Source: Blattamonas nauphoetae (taxonomy: Eukaryota > Preaxostyla > Oxymonadida). Taken from it: a DNA stretch of 64,000 nt. The stretch lies in contig JARBJD010000067.1 of NCBI GenBank assembly GCA_033064195.1, positions 62,001 to 126,000 of the forward strand. Reading direction: 5' to 3'. A program made the position numbers and the translations under genes. The first letter of the stretch is position 1. Every line of letters begins with the position of its first letter. Shown here one piece after another: positions 11,636 to 23,694 of the stretch. Under the pieces are notes generated by a model. That model worked only from the letters and a program-made list of their open reading frames with translations. It was not told the origin of the DNA and did no database searches.

Positions 11636-14600
11636 ATGAGTGAACGGACATCTCTGTCATCTCAATCCATTGAATCTTCATCAACAGAATTTGGCAACAG
11701 CGATATCGCCAATACTACACTTTCTGAGGAGATTCAGACACAATCTCTCGGATCACACATCCAGCGATTTGAAAGCGGTGATGAGTCTCTTTCATGGACA
11801 GTGTGTTGTTCTCCTCATTTTCCAACTTCCTGTAGAGATTGATGGAATGGTTTGTTGAAGCGGTGATTGGAACAGAACTGTTCCGAAATGAACACCCCTC
11901 TGCCCCGCCTCTGATCTCTGAGAACATCCGAATTGACTCATCCTCCACAATCGTGATCGGTCTTCTCTTTTTCTCCTTTCATCGTCTGAACAGCTTTTCC
12001 CTCGTCGCCAGACGAACCATCGATTTCTGGTTCTCTCTCTTCCGATATCTCCACCCTCTGCGCGTTCTTTCTTCACATCCATCGAACACTCGAAATCAAC
12101 AACCGCTTGATCCTCCCTTTTGACTACACTCAACAAGATATTGTCTTCGCACGATTCATGGTTGCTCTCGTCGAAGAATGTGTCTCTTCCAACAAGCTCA
12201 TTCTACCAAACTCGTCTCCTACAGACCACTTCCAATCTTTTGTGGAGTTTTATCATCAACTTTGCGAGAGGGACGAATTCTACACGAATTCATTTCTCCC
12301 TCACACGCTCGTTTTATCGTTCGGTCACTATGTTCTTCAACCAGACCGTTGCAGTTCATTCATTCTGCCCGATCACTCGTTCCTTCGTGCCGATGATATT
12401 ATTGAGTATTCGGAGGAACTTCTGAATGTGGTGAAGAAGATCAAAGTGACACACTCGTTGGAGGGAGTTCGGAATGTGTATTTTGACTGGACAGAATGGG
12501 TGACAATGATGGAAACAATCGAGAAAGTAGCAACACTTGGGGTGTGTCTTCATTTCTGTTCATTCATCTCTTCAGCGTGATCTATCCTTCCTCCAATCTC
12601 GCTGTCTTCGAACCACACTCCATTCACTCCAAACGAAACATCAACACATTGTCAACCCGTCTCCAATCGTAGAAAACACTGAAACAGACACTCCCCCCTT
12701 TCTGATTACAGGTGATCATTCAAATTTCTCCGCATCAGTCATCTCCACCCAAATTGCACTTCCGTCTGATCAATCGTCTTCTGAATCGCAAGTCCTCGCT
12801 TCCGACCAGTTGGTCTTCCATGCAGACTCCATCGTCCATCATTCCCAACAGGTCCTCTATGCGATTCATGACATCCTCACACGCCCCCATCACATTTCCT
12901 TCCTGTGGGACAACCGTCCATCATACACTTCGGACACGGAACTGGACGCCCTTCATCAACCAGATCCTCGATTCATCGATGAAAACGAGAAGTTCGACAT
13001 CTCGTTGTTCGACGAAGCAGACGACCAGACGATTGTAGCATCACTCCGCCGATGTCGAGATGTTCTCGACGCGACGCAATCCACCAAATGCATTGTTGAC
13101 ATCAACGCATTCCGGACTTCCCTCGTCTCTGGTCTCAACTCGTCCAATCGCGCCATCCAGTTCGAATGTTATCCTCTCTTCTTCGAAATCGGAGAGTTCC
13201 TTTCGACAGTTGATGATCCTCGTGACATCCAATTTCAGAGCCTCCGAAAGGCGTTCCGTGATGGCACATACTGTGAGAGGATGGCTCTTCTGAATATGTG
13301 GGTGAGATGGCTGCTCGGCAGACACAGCTGTCGGCATGGCGAGAAGATGGCTGAGTCAGACTTCGATTTCGACGGGTTATTGGATGCTGACCTGAGTGAC
13401 ACATCACTCTTCTATCGGGCGTGTATCTTCATCAGGTTAATCTTTCTCAACGAAGCTGTTTCGATGTCACAAAAGTGGAAATTGGACTTCCTTCATTCGT
13501 TTGAGAAGAGACATCAGATGATGTCGCGTCTCTCCTGCGATCCGAGTCCATCTTCAGAGTATGATAATACGAGGCAGTCTATGAGTCGCGACACAAATCT
13601 GCTCGGCTCGCTCTTGTCTGTCTTCAGAGGCTGTGATTTCCCTGCTGCTCTGACAGAACGCATCACAATCGATTTAGATTCCTTTCCACACGATATCATG
13701 TATTGGGTGAGTCCTTCCTTCTTTCTCAACCACACCTCCATCGATCCCAACCACCGACACTCCTTCTTCCCGATGGATCTGATGTTCGAACGGTATCTCC
13801 GATCGGATCCTGACGAGTTCTTCGAAGAATGGCCTGATCTCTCCGATTGCACTCCGAGAAAGTTCCTGACCACTCCTTCTGTTGGTCTCCACTCTCTCCT
13901 CCTTCGGTCACCCGAACTCAACCTCAATCCACTCACACTTCACAATCTCCTTCGCATGCTTACTCTCGACATCTCAGGTCAGGACACCACGAAAGAAGAC
14001 TGTCTCATTCTCTTTGCACACTTCCCTCCTCCTCGCCTCTTCGACACTCTGCTCTCCTCTCTTTCTCTTTTCCTACCGTCAACACCAGAAAGGACGTTCT
14101 GTCTCAATTTGTTCCGCGACTTTGGTGATCTCACTTCTCCTTTCGGTGCCTGTGCATCTCTCGCTCAAGTCTTCAATATGCTCTCACCATTGGAGCAGAC
14201 AAGAAAACAGTTCGAATCTGACTTGTTGAGTAGAGTTGGAGATGTGGTTGTGTCTCTTCACTGGCTCAACATTCCTGCTCACTTCGACTCTCCACTCCTC
14301 TGCCATCTTCCTTCTCTGGCTGGTGCTCAGCGCGGCGTGCTCCAAACTCTCTCATCCCACTCTGGCATCCCCTCTCTCCTCAATCCAACCAACACCGCAA
14401 TCTTTTTGAAGAGCATCGAAGCAATGATGTTTGAAGAATTAATTATTAATGACAGAGTTTTCTTTCTGTCTTGGTGTGTAAGAAATCTCGCGTCCTCTGG
14501 TGTGGCCTCACTTTTGTCATCCTTTCGCAGATTATTATTATTTCACAATCGGATCGTCTGTCGCTGGGAACCTCGCTTTTAATCTTAAGTTTATTCTCTC

Positions 14601-14905
14601 TCATTGTTCTTCATCTGTTCAGATCTCCCGTTCCTGCTGTCATGTCAGCTGCTTTCGAGTTCTTCCATCGATTCGTCAGTGTCTCGTCTGATGCTGATCG
14701 GATTGAGTTGGTGAAGCAAGGTCTGTTGGATAGTGTTGTGTTCGCTGTGTCGTGTTCGTCGTTCTTGGATGACTACGAGAAAGGGATTGCTGTGATTGGG
14801 ATTCTTCTAGCGACAATCCGACGCTCGGATCAGAAACTGAGAATGAGAATGTTCGACTTCGATCGATGTCTCAATTCCCGTCTGAGAAGCTCTTTGCCTG
14901 ACTGA
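11636..14905 (+). CDS. A3: intact six-exon A-family gene
   Basis: Exons 11636-11800, 11836-11959, 11994-12541, 12576-14499, 14531-14588 and 14623-14905 join into 1,033 codons plus TGA. Introns are 35, 34, 34, 31 and 34 nt in the same phases as A2. Exon lengths 165, 124, 548 and 1,924 are identical to A2, so divergence has been almost all substitution. The micro-exon 5 is 58 nt against 55 in A2. The fourth intron has the donor GTGTGG instead of GTATGA. The protein shares all A landmarks but differs in blocks: the segment after 'RLFDTLL' (about codons 770-800) is unlike A2, while the following 'FDSPLLCHLPSLAGAQRGVL' block is nearly identical. Its upstream flank and exons 1-4 are almost the same as A5. 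Function unknown. Confidence 0.85.
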
Positions 14906-15531
14906 CACATCCAGACGAGTCAAACATGATGTGGATGCCAGCGATCAGGAAGTCCCGAATCGCTCATCAATCTTGTTCTCACCTCATCATCTCCAAAAGA
15001 CGATAATGAAAAACCATCTGACACGATCTTCGTGGCAACAGCTACTCTTATCACACACTTTTCGAGGCAGGCTCTGTGCAGTCATGACTTTCTTCACTAC
15101 AGTCTCTGACTTCGACTTGTCAAGACTATCCAAACATGATTCTGACTTCAAGTTTCTTCAGAGCGACTTCTCATTCCTCCGAATGCCATGTTTCAAACCT
15201 GCTCTCCTTCGTCTCCAATCGAAGTTCCAGAACATCTCTCAGCTCTTTCGTCCATCCAACCAGCCCTCACCAACTCCCAACATGATCTCGTCTTCCGAAC
15301 CATCTCTTGATTGGAGCTCAACTGCACCGTCTCTCGCCATCCAATCGCCCATCTCGCTCACCACTGCACATCTATCTGATCCAACCACAAACCGGTCAGA
15401 GCTGGATGATGAATCTGAACATTCAGAGATATCCCTCTCCAACCACCCCTCCTCAAATTCATCTTTCTCTCCACTCACTTCTCAACAGGAAGCACGCCAC
15501 ATCCTGTCTGTCCTCCACTCACTCATCACTA

Positions 15532-15575
15532 CAGTGGTTCCAAAAGCCGGGACTATTCCAAAAGGCGGGACAATA
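15532..15575 (+). repeat. Left terminal inverted repeat of the pogo-like element
   Basis: Begins CAGTGGTTCC. Inside it a 16-bp word (TTCCAAAAGCCGGGAC, then TTCCAAAAGGCGGGAC) occurs twice in direct orientation with a 2-base gap. This arrangement is typical of paired transposase-binding sites. Confidence 0.9.
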
Positions 15576-15749
15576 TCATTTTCTATTTTCGATTGTCCAT
15601 ACAATCCTATCGAAAAGCGTCATTTCATTCTCGTCATGTACTGAAATTGGGCGTGTTCTATATGTCTATTATGTGTTAATTAAGTTGTTTTGATGGCAGG
15701 AATCTAAGACGAGACAAAATGAGTGAAAATAGAGATGAGCCCATGATTC

Positions 15750-17361
15750 ATGAAAGGAACAAAAAAAAGCAGAACTCCACACCGACGAGCTATCGAACGA
15801 GAGCTCGGAAAACGGGAATATTTCGGCTTATCGCGGGCGGAAAAGGTCATTCGAATCGAGAAAGCGCTGAATCTCAAGAAGGGTGTAGTGAACAGAGTGG
15901 TGGGTGCGGGGCGCAGCTCAGTTTGGAGAGCAAGAAAGGCGGCGGCAAATCGACGGGATATAGGCGTGACAGGGCGTCCGAACAGACTTCGCAAGACTCA
16001 AAGAGATGATTTGCTGAATACTTTTAAAGAACAAAAAACAGACCGAGGGACTGTCACTTTTTCAGTCCTCCAGCAAGCTGTATGCACTTTTTTCTGTCAT
16101 AATTCCATTCTAGGCAGAACAGATGTTGAAAGATGAGATGGGAGATGAATATGAAGACAGACCTCTCAGCCCAACGTGGATATACAATAATTCGGACGCT
16201 GTGAATGAGCTGGTTGTTTCGACCCCAACAGTAATGGAAGCAAAAAAAATTTCTTGTTGCAATCCTTCAACCATAAAGGCTTGGAATTCACTCCTGACCA
16301 ACGTTGTATCCTCATTCTCCATTGACTTTCGTCTTCAATTCAATTTGGACGAAAGTTCGCTAAAAGTGACAGGGAAGAGAGTGAACATGGAATTTCATTC
16401 GAAAAAAACAATACCTCCACCTCTCAAAAAGCCGTCAAGAACGCCGAATACAACACTTTGTTCATGTATCTGCGCTGATGGCACTTGTCTCCCACATGCC
16501 ATCATCCTCGCGAAAAAGAAGGAGGCAGTCGAATTTCAGGATTTTAATCCTGACACTCTGAGACAAATTACAAATAACTCTGGATGGATGGATAAAGCAA
16601 CTTTCAAGAAGTATATTGAAACGATTTTCATTCCTTTCACCGTCAACAAAAGATCACGTCTGAATTTGGAGGACAGTTGGGCACTCTTGGTCGTTGATTC
16701 CCACTCAAGTCGTTTTCAAGATGATCTGCACAAGATACTAATCCAAAATCATATTCATCTCCTGACACTACCCCCCAACACGACGAATCTTTTGCAACCG
16801 TTGGACGACATCCCCTTCAGGACGTTCAAAAAGTCGTTTTATGACTCATATACTGAGCCATCTGATCCTTCTCGATCGGCGATTCGGTCAGCTGTGGCGG
16901 AAGCACTTAAACTGGCTTTACAAGAAGGCTTCCGCATAAAGTGCATCAAACCAGCATTCTCAAACTGTGGTTTCTTTCCGATTTCGGAAAGAAATCCAAC
17001 AAACAAGCTGAAACGTCAATTTCAATTACCGATGACTTGCACAGATGAGGAATTAGATGAATTCTGCAAACCGAAAATGGTCATCTCTGAAGGACGTCTC
17101 CTCACGGAAATACAGACAGAGATTTCACCTTCAACTGACGAAATGCAGAACAGAGCCAGACCTGCAACTGGAATGGGTTTGATAACTTCCTTCTTCCAAC
17201 CGAGAAGTGCTCACCGTTTGCATCAGGAAAATACTCCCATCGATCAAGTCAATCAGGAAACAATCAGGTCAATCGACGAAGAAAACATTGAAAATCACAT
17301 TGCACCTCCTTTTATCGAACATATTGGCCGATTCCGTCTTTACCACGACGATACCGAATAA
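15750..17361 (+). CDS. Pogo-like DDE transposase with a 34-nt intron
   Basis: Exon 1 is 15750-16079 and exon 2 is 16114-17361, joined by a 34-nt GTATGC...TAG intron in phase 0, giving 525 residues ending in TAA. The N-terminal about 100 residues are basic with helix-turn-helix character ('GAGRSSVWRARKAA', 'GRPNRLRKTQRDDLL'), fitting DNA binding. The catalytic domain in exon 2 shows the DDE_1/pogo signature: 'FNLDESSLK' (first Asp), 'LLVVDSHSSRF' (second Asp) and 'PPNTTNLLQPLDD' with the third acidic residue followed by 'FRTFKKSF'. The enzyme would cut and paste the element at TA sites. The start at 15750 is the only ATG in the right phase; an ATG at 15719 is in another frame. The gene appears intact. 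The intron has exactly the length class of the host's own introns. Confidence 0.92.
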
Positions 17362-17531
17362 CAGTTCTTTCAAGAGACTACTCGCTCTGCATGCATTTCT
17401 TTTTCACCATTCATCCTTTTTTCGTGTTGGTATTCAGATAGTGTTGTTCATAAACCAAATAAATTCGATGAATATGAGAAATGAGCGTGACACTGGAAAA
17501 CAAAACACTAGCGGCAGAGAAAGAAAGAATG

Positions 17532-17575
17532 TATTGTCCCGCCTTTTGGAATAATCCCGGCTTTTGGAACCACTG
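17532..17575 (-). repeat. Right terminal inverted repeat of the pogo-like element
   Basis: Reverse complement of the left repeat with one mismatch (ACTATT against ATTATT in the spacer between the two inner 16-bp words). Followed by the TA target duplication. Confidence 0.9.
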
Positions 17576-18030
17576 TACTCCTCTTTCATCATCTTTCCAA
17601 CCCTCCTATTCCCACTGTCCCGTCTGAACACTGTTCCTGATTTCTCGTCGATTGCACATGAACCAATTGATCTGAACGAGACGTTCTCTCCACACATTTT
17701 CGACGAAGAAGACGAAACAATCCTCGCTCACTCGATTTTCAGATGTCATCGTCTTTGCCAGCTGGTTCCTCCAGAACAGTGCATCACCAACATGGAACAG
17801 TTCGTGGAAGGATTGGCCGCTCTTCTGGAAAGTCAGAACAGGCATCTTCAAATTGCTGTCCTTCCGCTTCTCACCAAACTCGTTTGCGTCCTCCCATTTG
17901 GACAGATTCATCGCCAGCTGCTGTTCTCTCTCCGACACGCCTTCCGGGAAGGCTCACTGGCGTCTCAGACTGTCCTCGTGTATGCTGCCATGAAATGCAG
18001 TCTGAGCGTGTCCATTTCCTCTGGAGGGTC

Positions 18031-18725
18031 CAATTATGAAGATGGATGGAGCGTGACGGTGAATCAATGGATTCCATCATGGAAATGGTGGGAAGATGAA
18101 CGAAGCGGAAGAGGGTTAAACAGGGTCAACAGAAACAAACAAAAATTCTGCTCAGAAAAGAATGAATTGAAGCTGGAAAGCGGAGAATGGTGGTACTTGA
18201 GTCTCCAGTCGTGTTGGATCAGATACTGTGTCTTCAGTTTGATTATTGATTGAAGGGATTCATCTCTTCACCTCACTGACTTTCTTTCTCTTCCACACTT
18301 CTTAAAGAAATGTGTCGTCGCCATAATCTCTTCATATTGAAATTTCCTTGCGGTTGAAGCGTTTGATTCGTAGAGAGACTGAAAACCAACTGTCCATCGA
18401 TATGGAGTAAGATCAAGCCACCATTTGTGAACCTCAATTCTCAGCATCTCCCTCTCCCGTTCATTGTCTGTGTTTTTCTATCCTGTCACATTGTTCGAAC
18501 TCATAATATCATTCAATCAATTTATAGAGCCCACGATTCACCAACTCGATTGTTTTCTGAATCGTCATTTATCCGGGCTTAACAAAAGTATATTCGTTTT
18601 ATATTCATTTTTCCATCTTCATTAATCCTGTTTTGTGTCTATATTCGTTTTATGGTCTGTTCTCTCTCATATTCTTCCTGTGATTTCCATCAAGATTTTG
18701 ACATTTCCTACCATCTCCTTTATCA
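18031..18725 (+). promoter_or_regulatory. 5' flank of A4, diverged version
   Basis: Related to the flanks of A2, A3 and A5 but clearly diverged, and closest to the flank of A6 on the other strand (shared stretch around 18080 with TGGTGGGAAGATGAACGAAG, and the start of the leader). It contains a 14-bp direct repeat TATATTCGTTTTAT at about 18590 and 18640. No gene is seen. The frame at 17564-18253 runs into this region only by chance past the end of B3. Confidence 0.4.
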
Positions 18726-21700
18726 ATGAGTGAACGGAATTCTATTTCCCGTCAATCCATTAATTCTTTATCAACAGATTGTGATGACAATGACATCGTC
18801 AATACTGCACTTTCGGAGAAGATTCATACTCAATCTCTCGAATCGCACATCAGGCGATTTGAAAGTGGTGATGAGTCTCTTTCATGGGCTGTGTGTTGTT
18901 CCTTTCTTTTTTTCACTTCCTGTAGAGATTGATGGAATGGTTTGTTGAAGCGGTGATTGGAGCGGAACTGTTTCGAAATGAACACCCCTCTGCCCCGCCT
19001 CTGACCTTCGAGAACATCCGAATTGACTCATCCTCCACAATCGTGATCGGTCTTCTCTTTTTCTCCTTTCATCGTCTGATCAGCTTTTCCCTCGTCGCCA
19101 TCCCAACAATCGATTTCTGGGTCTCTCTCTTCCGACATATCCACCATCTGCTCGTTCTTTCTGAACATCCATCAGACACTCAAACTAAATAACCGCTTGA
19201 TACTCCCTCTTGATCCAAAACGGAAAGATCTTATCTTCTCTCGCATCATGTTTGCCCTCGTCGAACATTTTGTGGCTTCTGGAGATCTCATTCTCCCAGA
19301 TTCATCTCCATCTGATCACTCACCATCTTTTGCAAACTTTTATCAATATCTTGAAGAGAATTTCGGAGAAGCTTCCGATGTATTTCTCCCCCACATTCTC
19401 GCCTTATTCTTCAAACGTTTTCTTCATCTCACCAACAATCATTATTACATTCTGGCAGACCACTCGTTCCTGCGTGGCGACGATATTGAACATTCGAACG
19501 AGCTTCTGGAAGCTGTGAAGAAGATCAAAGAGACTAACTCGCTGGAGGGAGTTCAGAATGCATTTTATGACTGGACAGAATGGGAGACGATGATGGAGAA
19601 AATCGCAAAAGATGCAACACTTGGGGTGTGTCATCATTTCTATTCACTATTCCCTTCAGCGCGGTATTTCCTTCCTCCAATCTCGCTATCTTCGAGCCAC
19701 ACTCCTCTCACTCCAAATGAAACATCAACACATTGTCAACCCACCTCAGATCGAAGAGAACAATACAACAGACTCTCCTCCCTTTTGGATGCCTGACGAC
19801 CTGTCCCTCCGCTCACAAGCCATCTCAGCTTTCACTCACCTCACATTGAATCGGCACTCTTCTTTCAATCACCAAACATCCTCGACGCACAGTTCAAGTC
19901 ATGCATCAACCATCTCCACCCAAACGGCATTCCCATCCCATCAATCGTCTTCCGATTCTCAAAAACTCGCTACTGATCAGTTGTCATCCAATCCCGACTC
20001 CATCATTCGTCATTCCAAACAGATACTCTCTGCGATCCATCTTCTCCTCACACGACCACCTCCTTCTTCATTCCCAAGGAACAACCGTCCGTCATACACT
20101 TCGGACACGGAACTGGACGCCCTTCATCAACCAGATCCTCGATTGATCGATGAAAACGAGAAGTTTGACATCTCGCTGTTCGACGAAGCAGACGACCAGA
20201 CGATTGTGGCATCACTCCGCCGATGTCGAGATGTTGTCGACGCGACGCAATCCACAAACTGCATAGTTGACATCAACGCATTCCGGGAAGTCCTCATCGC
20301 TGGTCTCCTCTCATCCAATCGCGCCATCCAGTTTGAATGTCACACCCTCTTCTTCACAATCGGAAAGTTCCTTACGACAGTTGCTGATCCTCGTGACATC
20401 CAATTTCAGAGCCTCCAGAAGGCGTTCTGCGATGGCAAATTCTGGGAGAAGATGACTCTTCTGAATTTATGGGTGAGATGGCTGTTCGACAGACACAGAG
20501 ATGGACAAGTACAGATGATGGTTGAATCAGATTTTGACTTCGACGGGTTTCTGGCGATTGAACTGAATCACACGGCACTATTCGACAAGGCTTTCGACTT
20601 CGTCTGTTGTATCTTGGTAAGTGACGCTGTTTCGATGTCCTTTCGATGGAAGTTGGACTTCCTTCTTTCGTTTGAGAAGAGACATCAGATGATGTCGCGT
20701 CTCACCAGCGATCCGAGTCCATCTTCGAAACAGGAACGACCGAAATCTTTTCTGAATCTATTCACAATCGTAGTCGGTTCGTTCTTGTCTATTTTTCGTG
20801 ACTGTGATTTCCCTCCTGCACTGACAGAACTCATCACAACTGATTTGGACTCAAATACACACAAGATGTCACTTTGGGTGAATCCAGCATTCTTTCTCAG
20901 CCACACCTCCATCAATCCCAAACACCGACACTCCTTCTTCCCGATGGATCTCATGTTCGAACGGTATCTCCGATCGGATCCTGATGTGTTCTTCAGAAAA
21001 TGGCCTGATGTGTCCGACTGCACTCCGAGAAAGGTCCTCTCCACTCCTTATGTTGGACTCCACTCCCTCCTTCTTCGATCACCCGAACTCGACCTCAATC
21101 CACTCACACTTCACAATCTCCTTCGCATGCTTACTCTCGACATCTCAGGTCAGGACACCACACAAGAAGACTGTCCCACGCTCTTTGCACATTTCCCTCC
21201 TCCTCGCCTCTTCGACACTCTGCTCTCCTCTCCACACCTCGTCAGAGCAAGGTTCCTCATTTGGATTAGTTTTCTCTTTGTTTTCCAAACAATTGGTGAT
21301 CTCACTGCTCCATTCGGTGCTTGTGCGTCTCTCGCTCAAGTCTTCAAGATGCTCTCTCTCTTCGATCAGAATCCTGAACAGGTCGAATCTGACTTACTGA
21401 GTGAAGTCGGAGAAATGGTTGTGTCTCTTCACTGGTTCAACATTCCTGCTCACTTCGACTCTCCACTCCTCTGCCATCTTCCTTCTTTGGCTGGTACTCA
21501 GCGAGGCGTGCTCCAAACTCTCTCCTCTCACTCTGGCATCCCCTCTCTCCTCACTCCAACCAACTCCGAATCCAATTTGGCCAGTCTCGAAGCAATGATG
21601 TTTGAAGAACAAACTGTTCAGGATGCAATTCCCTTTCTGTCTTGGTGTGTCCGATTTCTTGCGTCCTCAGGTATGACCTCACTTTTGTCATCCTTTCGCA

Positions 21701-22077
21701 GATTGTAATCATTTCACAATCGGATCGTCTGTCAGTGGGTTCCTCGCTTGGACTCTTAAGTTTGTCTTCTCTCATCGCTCTCTAGTCTTAACAGATATCG
21801 CGTTCCTGCCGTCATGTCAACTGCTTTCGAGTTCTTCCATCGATTCGTCAGTGTCTCGTCTGATGCTGTTCGGATTGAGTTGGTGAAGCAGGGTCTGTTG
21901 GATCGTGTTGTGTTCGTTGTGTCGTGCTCGTCGTTTTTGGATGACTACGAGAAAGGGATTGCTGTGATTGGGATTCTTCTCGACGCCATCCGACGCTCGG
22001 ATCAGAAACTGAGAATGAGAATGTTCGACTTCGATCGATGTCTGAAAGCCGATTCTCGAAGCTCTTTGCCTGACTGA
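18726..22077 (+). CDS. A4: intact six-exon A-family gene, longest copy
   Basis: Exons 18726-18890, 18926-19049, 19084-19625, 19660-21670, 21702-21759 and 21795-22077 join into 1,060 codons plus TGA. Introns are 35, 34, 34, 31 and 35 nt with the family phases. Exon 4 is 87 nt longer than in A2 and A3 because of an extra Ser/Thr/His-rich linker segment between 'PPFWMPDD' and 'TAFPSHQ' (about codons 325-350). Exon 3 is 6 nt shorter and much diverged ('LDPKRKDLIFSRIMFALVEHF'), resembling A6 more than A2 or A3. The fifth intron ends CTTAACAG. The C-terminal half is nearly identical to A1 and A2 in blocks ('SLHWFNIPAHFDSPLL'). As in the other copies, no signal peptide, membrane helix or catalytic motif is visible. 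Function unknown. Confidence 0.85.
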
Positions 22078-22144
22078 CACCTCCAGACGAGCCAAACATG
22101 ATGTGGATGCCAGCGATCAGGAAGTCCCGAATCGCTCATCAATC

Positions 22145-22988
22145 ATCCGCTCCTCACCGCACCCTTTTTTCGAGAAAGGCTTTGAGGGTCTTCAGGACGA
22201 ATCTCCACTCTTTCTGACCACTCCTCTCGTCGGGCTCCATCCGCTCTTCTTCCGAGGCCGCATTCCTCTTCACAACGAGATCCACCACTTGGTGCTCGAT
22301 ACTGTCGTCCTTCCAATCGTCATGATCACATCCAATCATCTGAGTGAACTGTGGGCCATCGTGTCGCACTGTCCTCCTCCACTTGCTGTATAATTCTTCG
22401 CTTTGCCGATCTGCTCACTTCGTGCGATGGGCGGGATGGTCAAGCATCTGATTTCTTTTCTCAGCTGAATTCTCCCGTCGTGTGCCCCGTTTGGAGAGTG
22501 CAAGAGTCACGCGATGATCTTCAGAGAGTTCTCGGCACTCAGACACCTAGACACACAACTGACTGTCTAAAAAGTCTTCGTAGTTCAGATTTTGTTTGAT
22601 CTGAACTGGCTGAGCGTCCCAAGCTTGTTCGATTCTCCTCTGCTCACAATCACTTCGTCCATCAACGGAATCCCCCTCACTCCCAGTGACTTCAGGATCT
22701 CAGACCAAGACTTGTCTCAACAAGAATCTGTCAAAACTACCATCTTGTTGGGATCGAGAAGAGTGAAATATGTCTCCAGGCCAAGTTTGTCATTTTGTTG
22801 GATTCATCGTTTCACAGAATTTGCGATGGTGTGGAGTGTTGGATGCCGTGGTTGTGTCGGTGTCTTCGTCATCGTTTTTGGAGGACTTCGAAAACGGAGT
22901 GGCTCTGATTGGGACTCTGCTCGGGACAATGCTCCGAGTGGAGCAGAGCACGCGGACACGTCGATTCGACTTCTCCTCCTTCTTCTGA
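22145..22988 (+). pseudogene. B4: B-family remnant with its first half deleted
   Basis: Similarity to B2 starts abruptly near 22145, where A4 trailer sequence is joined to the B segment 'RSSPHPFFEKGFEGLQDESP', 'LTTPLVGLHPLFFRG'. It continues through 'FDSPLLTITSSINGIPLTPS' (22592 on) and 'SSFLEDFENGVALIGTLLG' to a TGA at 22986-22988. Bases 22190-22990 are nearly identical to 10018-10817 of B2, apart from a few substitutions. The stop seen in B2 after 'HHFIKF' is not present here, but other phase changes are shared (for example between 22393 and 22592). It is a partial, non-functional copy. Confidence 0.65.
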
Positions 22989-23694
22989 CGTCGTCTCTGT
23001 CCATCCGAATCGATCGGATTCAACTCGACGAGCCAGTTTGACGCAACAATGAGTCACGAATCGAGCATCTTCTTCATTCCAACGTCAAGTCCTCTGAATC
23101 ATCCTCAAACACACAGCTCTGAGAAGAAAGAGTTTACAATGAGAAGATGAGAATGGTGAGACTTGGACCAGTCGCAGAGTTGGAGCAGGCAATGTGTGTT
23201 CAGTTCGATTGTGCATTGAAGGATTCGTCACTTCACCTTGCTGGCTTTCTTTCTCTTCCACACTTCCACAAAACTCTCTTCATTGTTATGATGTCCCCTT
23301 CCAACATTCACTCCACACTTGATGCGATTGATTCGTAGAGAGACCGGAGAAAGACAGTCCATCGTGACACGGTAAGATCAAGCCACACTTTGTGTTTAAT
23401 CTGACTCAACATCGAACTCTCACCTTCACTGTCTGTGTTTTTCAAGCTTTCCACCTTTTCCGTACTCCTAATTAATTCAATCTCTTCATAGCACCCAAAA
23501 TCATCCTCAATTGGACTCTATTGTAAATCGTTCTTCGTCCGTGCCCTCTCCGATCCTAACTTCGTCTGATATTTCTTTTTTTCCAACTTCGTCACATTCT
23601 TCATATGTTGTCGTTTTAAGTTCTCTGAACTCTTTTATTTTCAGAGTATCTTTTTCAAACCAGATTTTGACGTTTCGCAACCTCTCGTGTTGAA
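22989..23694 (+). promoter_or_regulatory. B4 trailer and conserved 5' flank of A5
   Basis: About 23100-23694 is nearly identical to the flanks of A2 and A3, including the possible leader 3' splice site TTTATTTTCAG near 23645 and the A gene ATG at 23695. No separate gene is supported. Confidence 0.4.

Larger units (their letters stand above)
15532..17575 (+). mobile_element. Complete pogo/Tc1-mariner-like DNA transposon
   Basis: The element is 2,044 bp with 44-bp terminal inverted repeats that differ at one base, and it is flanked by a TA target duplication (15530-15531 and 17576-17577), the hallmark of the Tc1/mariner superfamily. It carries one open transposase gene with a short intron. It sits in the B3 remnant and is absent from B2 and B4, so it arrived after the array was built. 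The near-perfect terminal repeats and open transposase suggest a young and possibly still active copy. Confidence 0.92.
14906..18030 (+). pseudogene. B3: B-family remnant split by a Tc1/mariner-like transposon
   Basis: The left part (about 15060-15531) holds the B version of the A segment around 'SFLQSR' ('FSFLRMPCFKPALLRLQSK'), a long Ser/Pro linker and 'ARHILSVLHSLIT', which matches A's 'SRQILSTIHDILT'. After the transposon (15532-17575, flanked by TA at 15530-15531 and 17576-17577) the same gene continues from 17578 with 'FSPHIFDEEDETILAHSIF' and the helical stretch around 'PPEQCITNMEQFVEG', until similarity ends near 18030. With the insertion ignored the frame still shifts once near 17630, and the 3' half of B is absent, so B3 was already broken or broke soon after. 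The array flank of A4 follows directly. Confidence 0.65.

Noticed and set aside
13514-13936. Long antisense frames across the A genes (also 7584-7982, 20685-21044 and 58827-59186)
   Set aside because: They recur in the same place in every A copy because the coding strand is conserved, and they carry no independent signal or start context.
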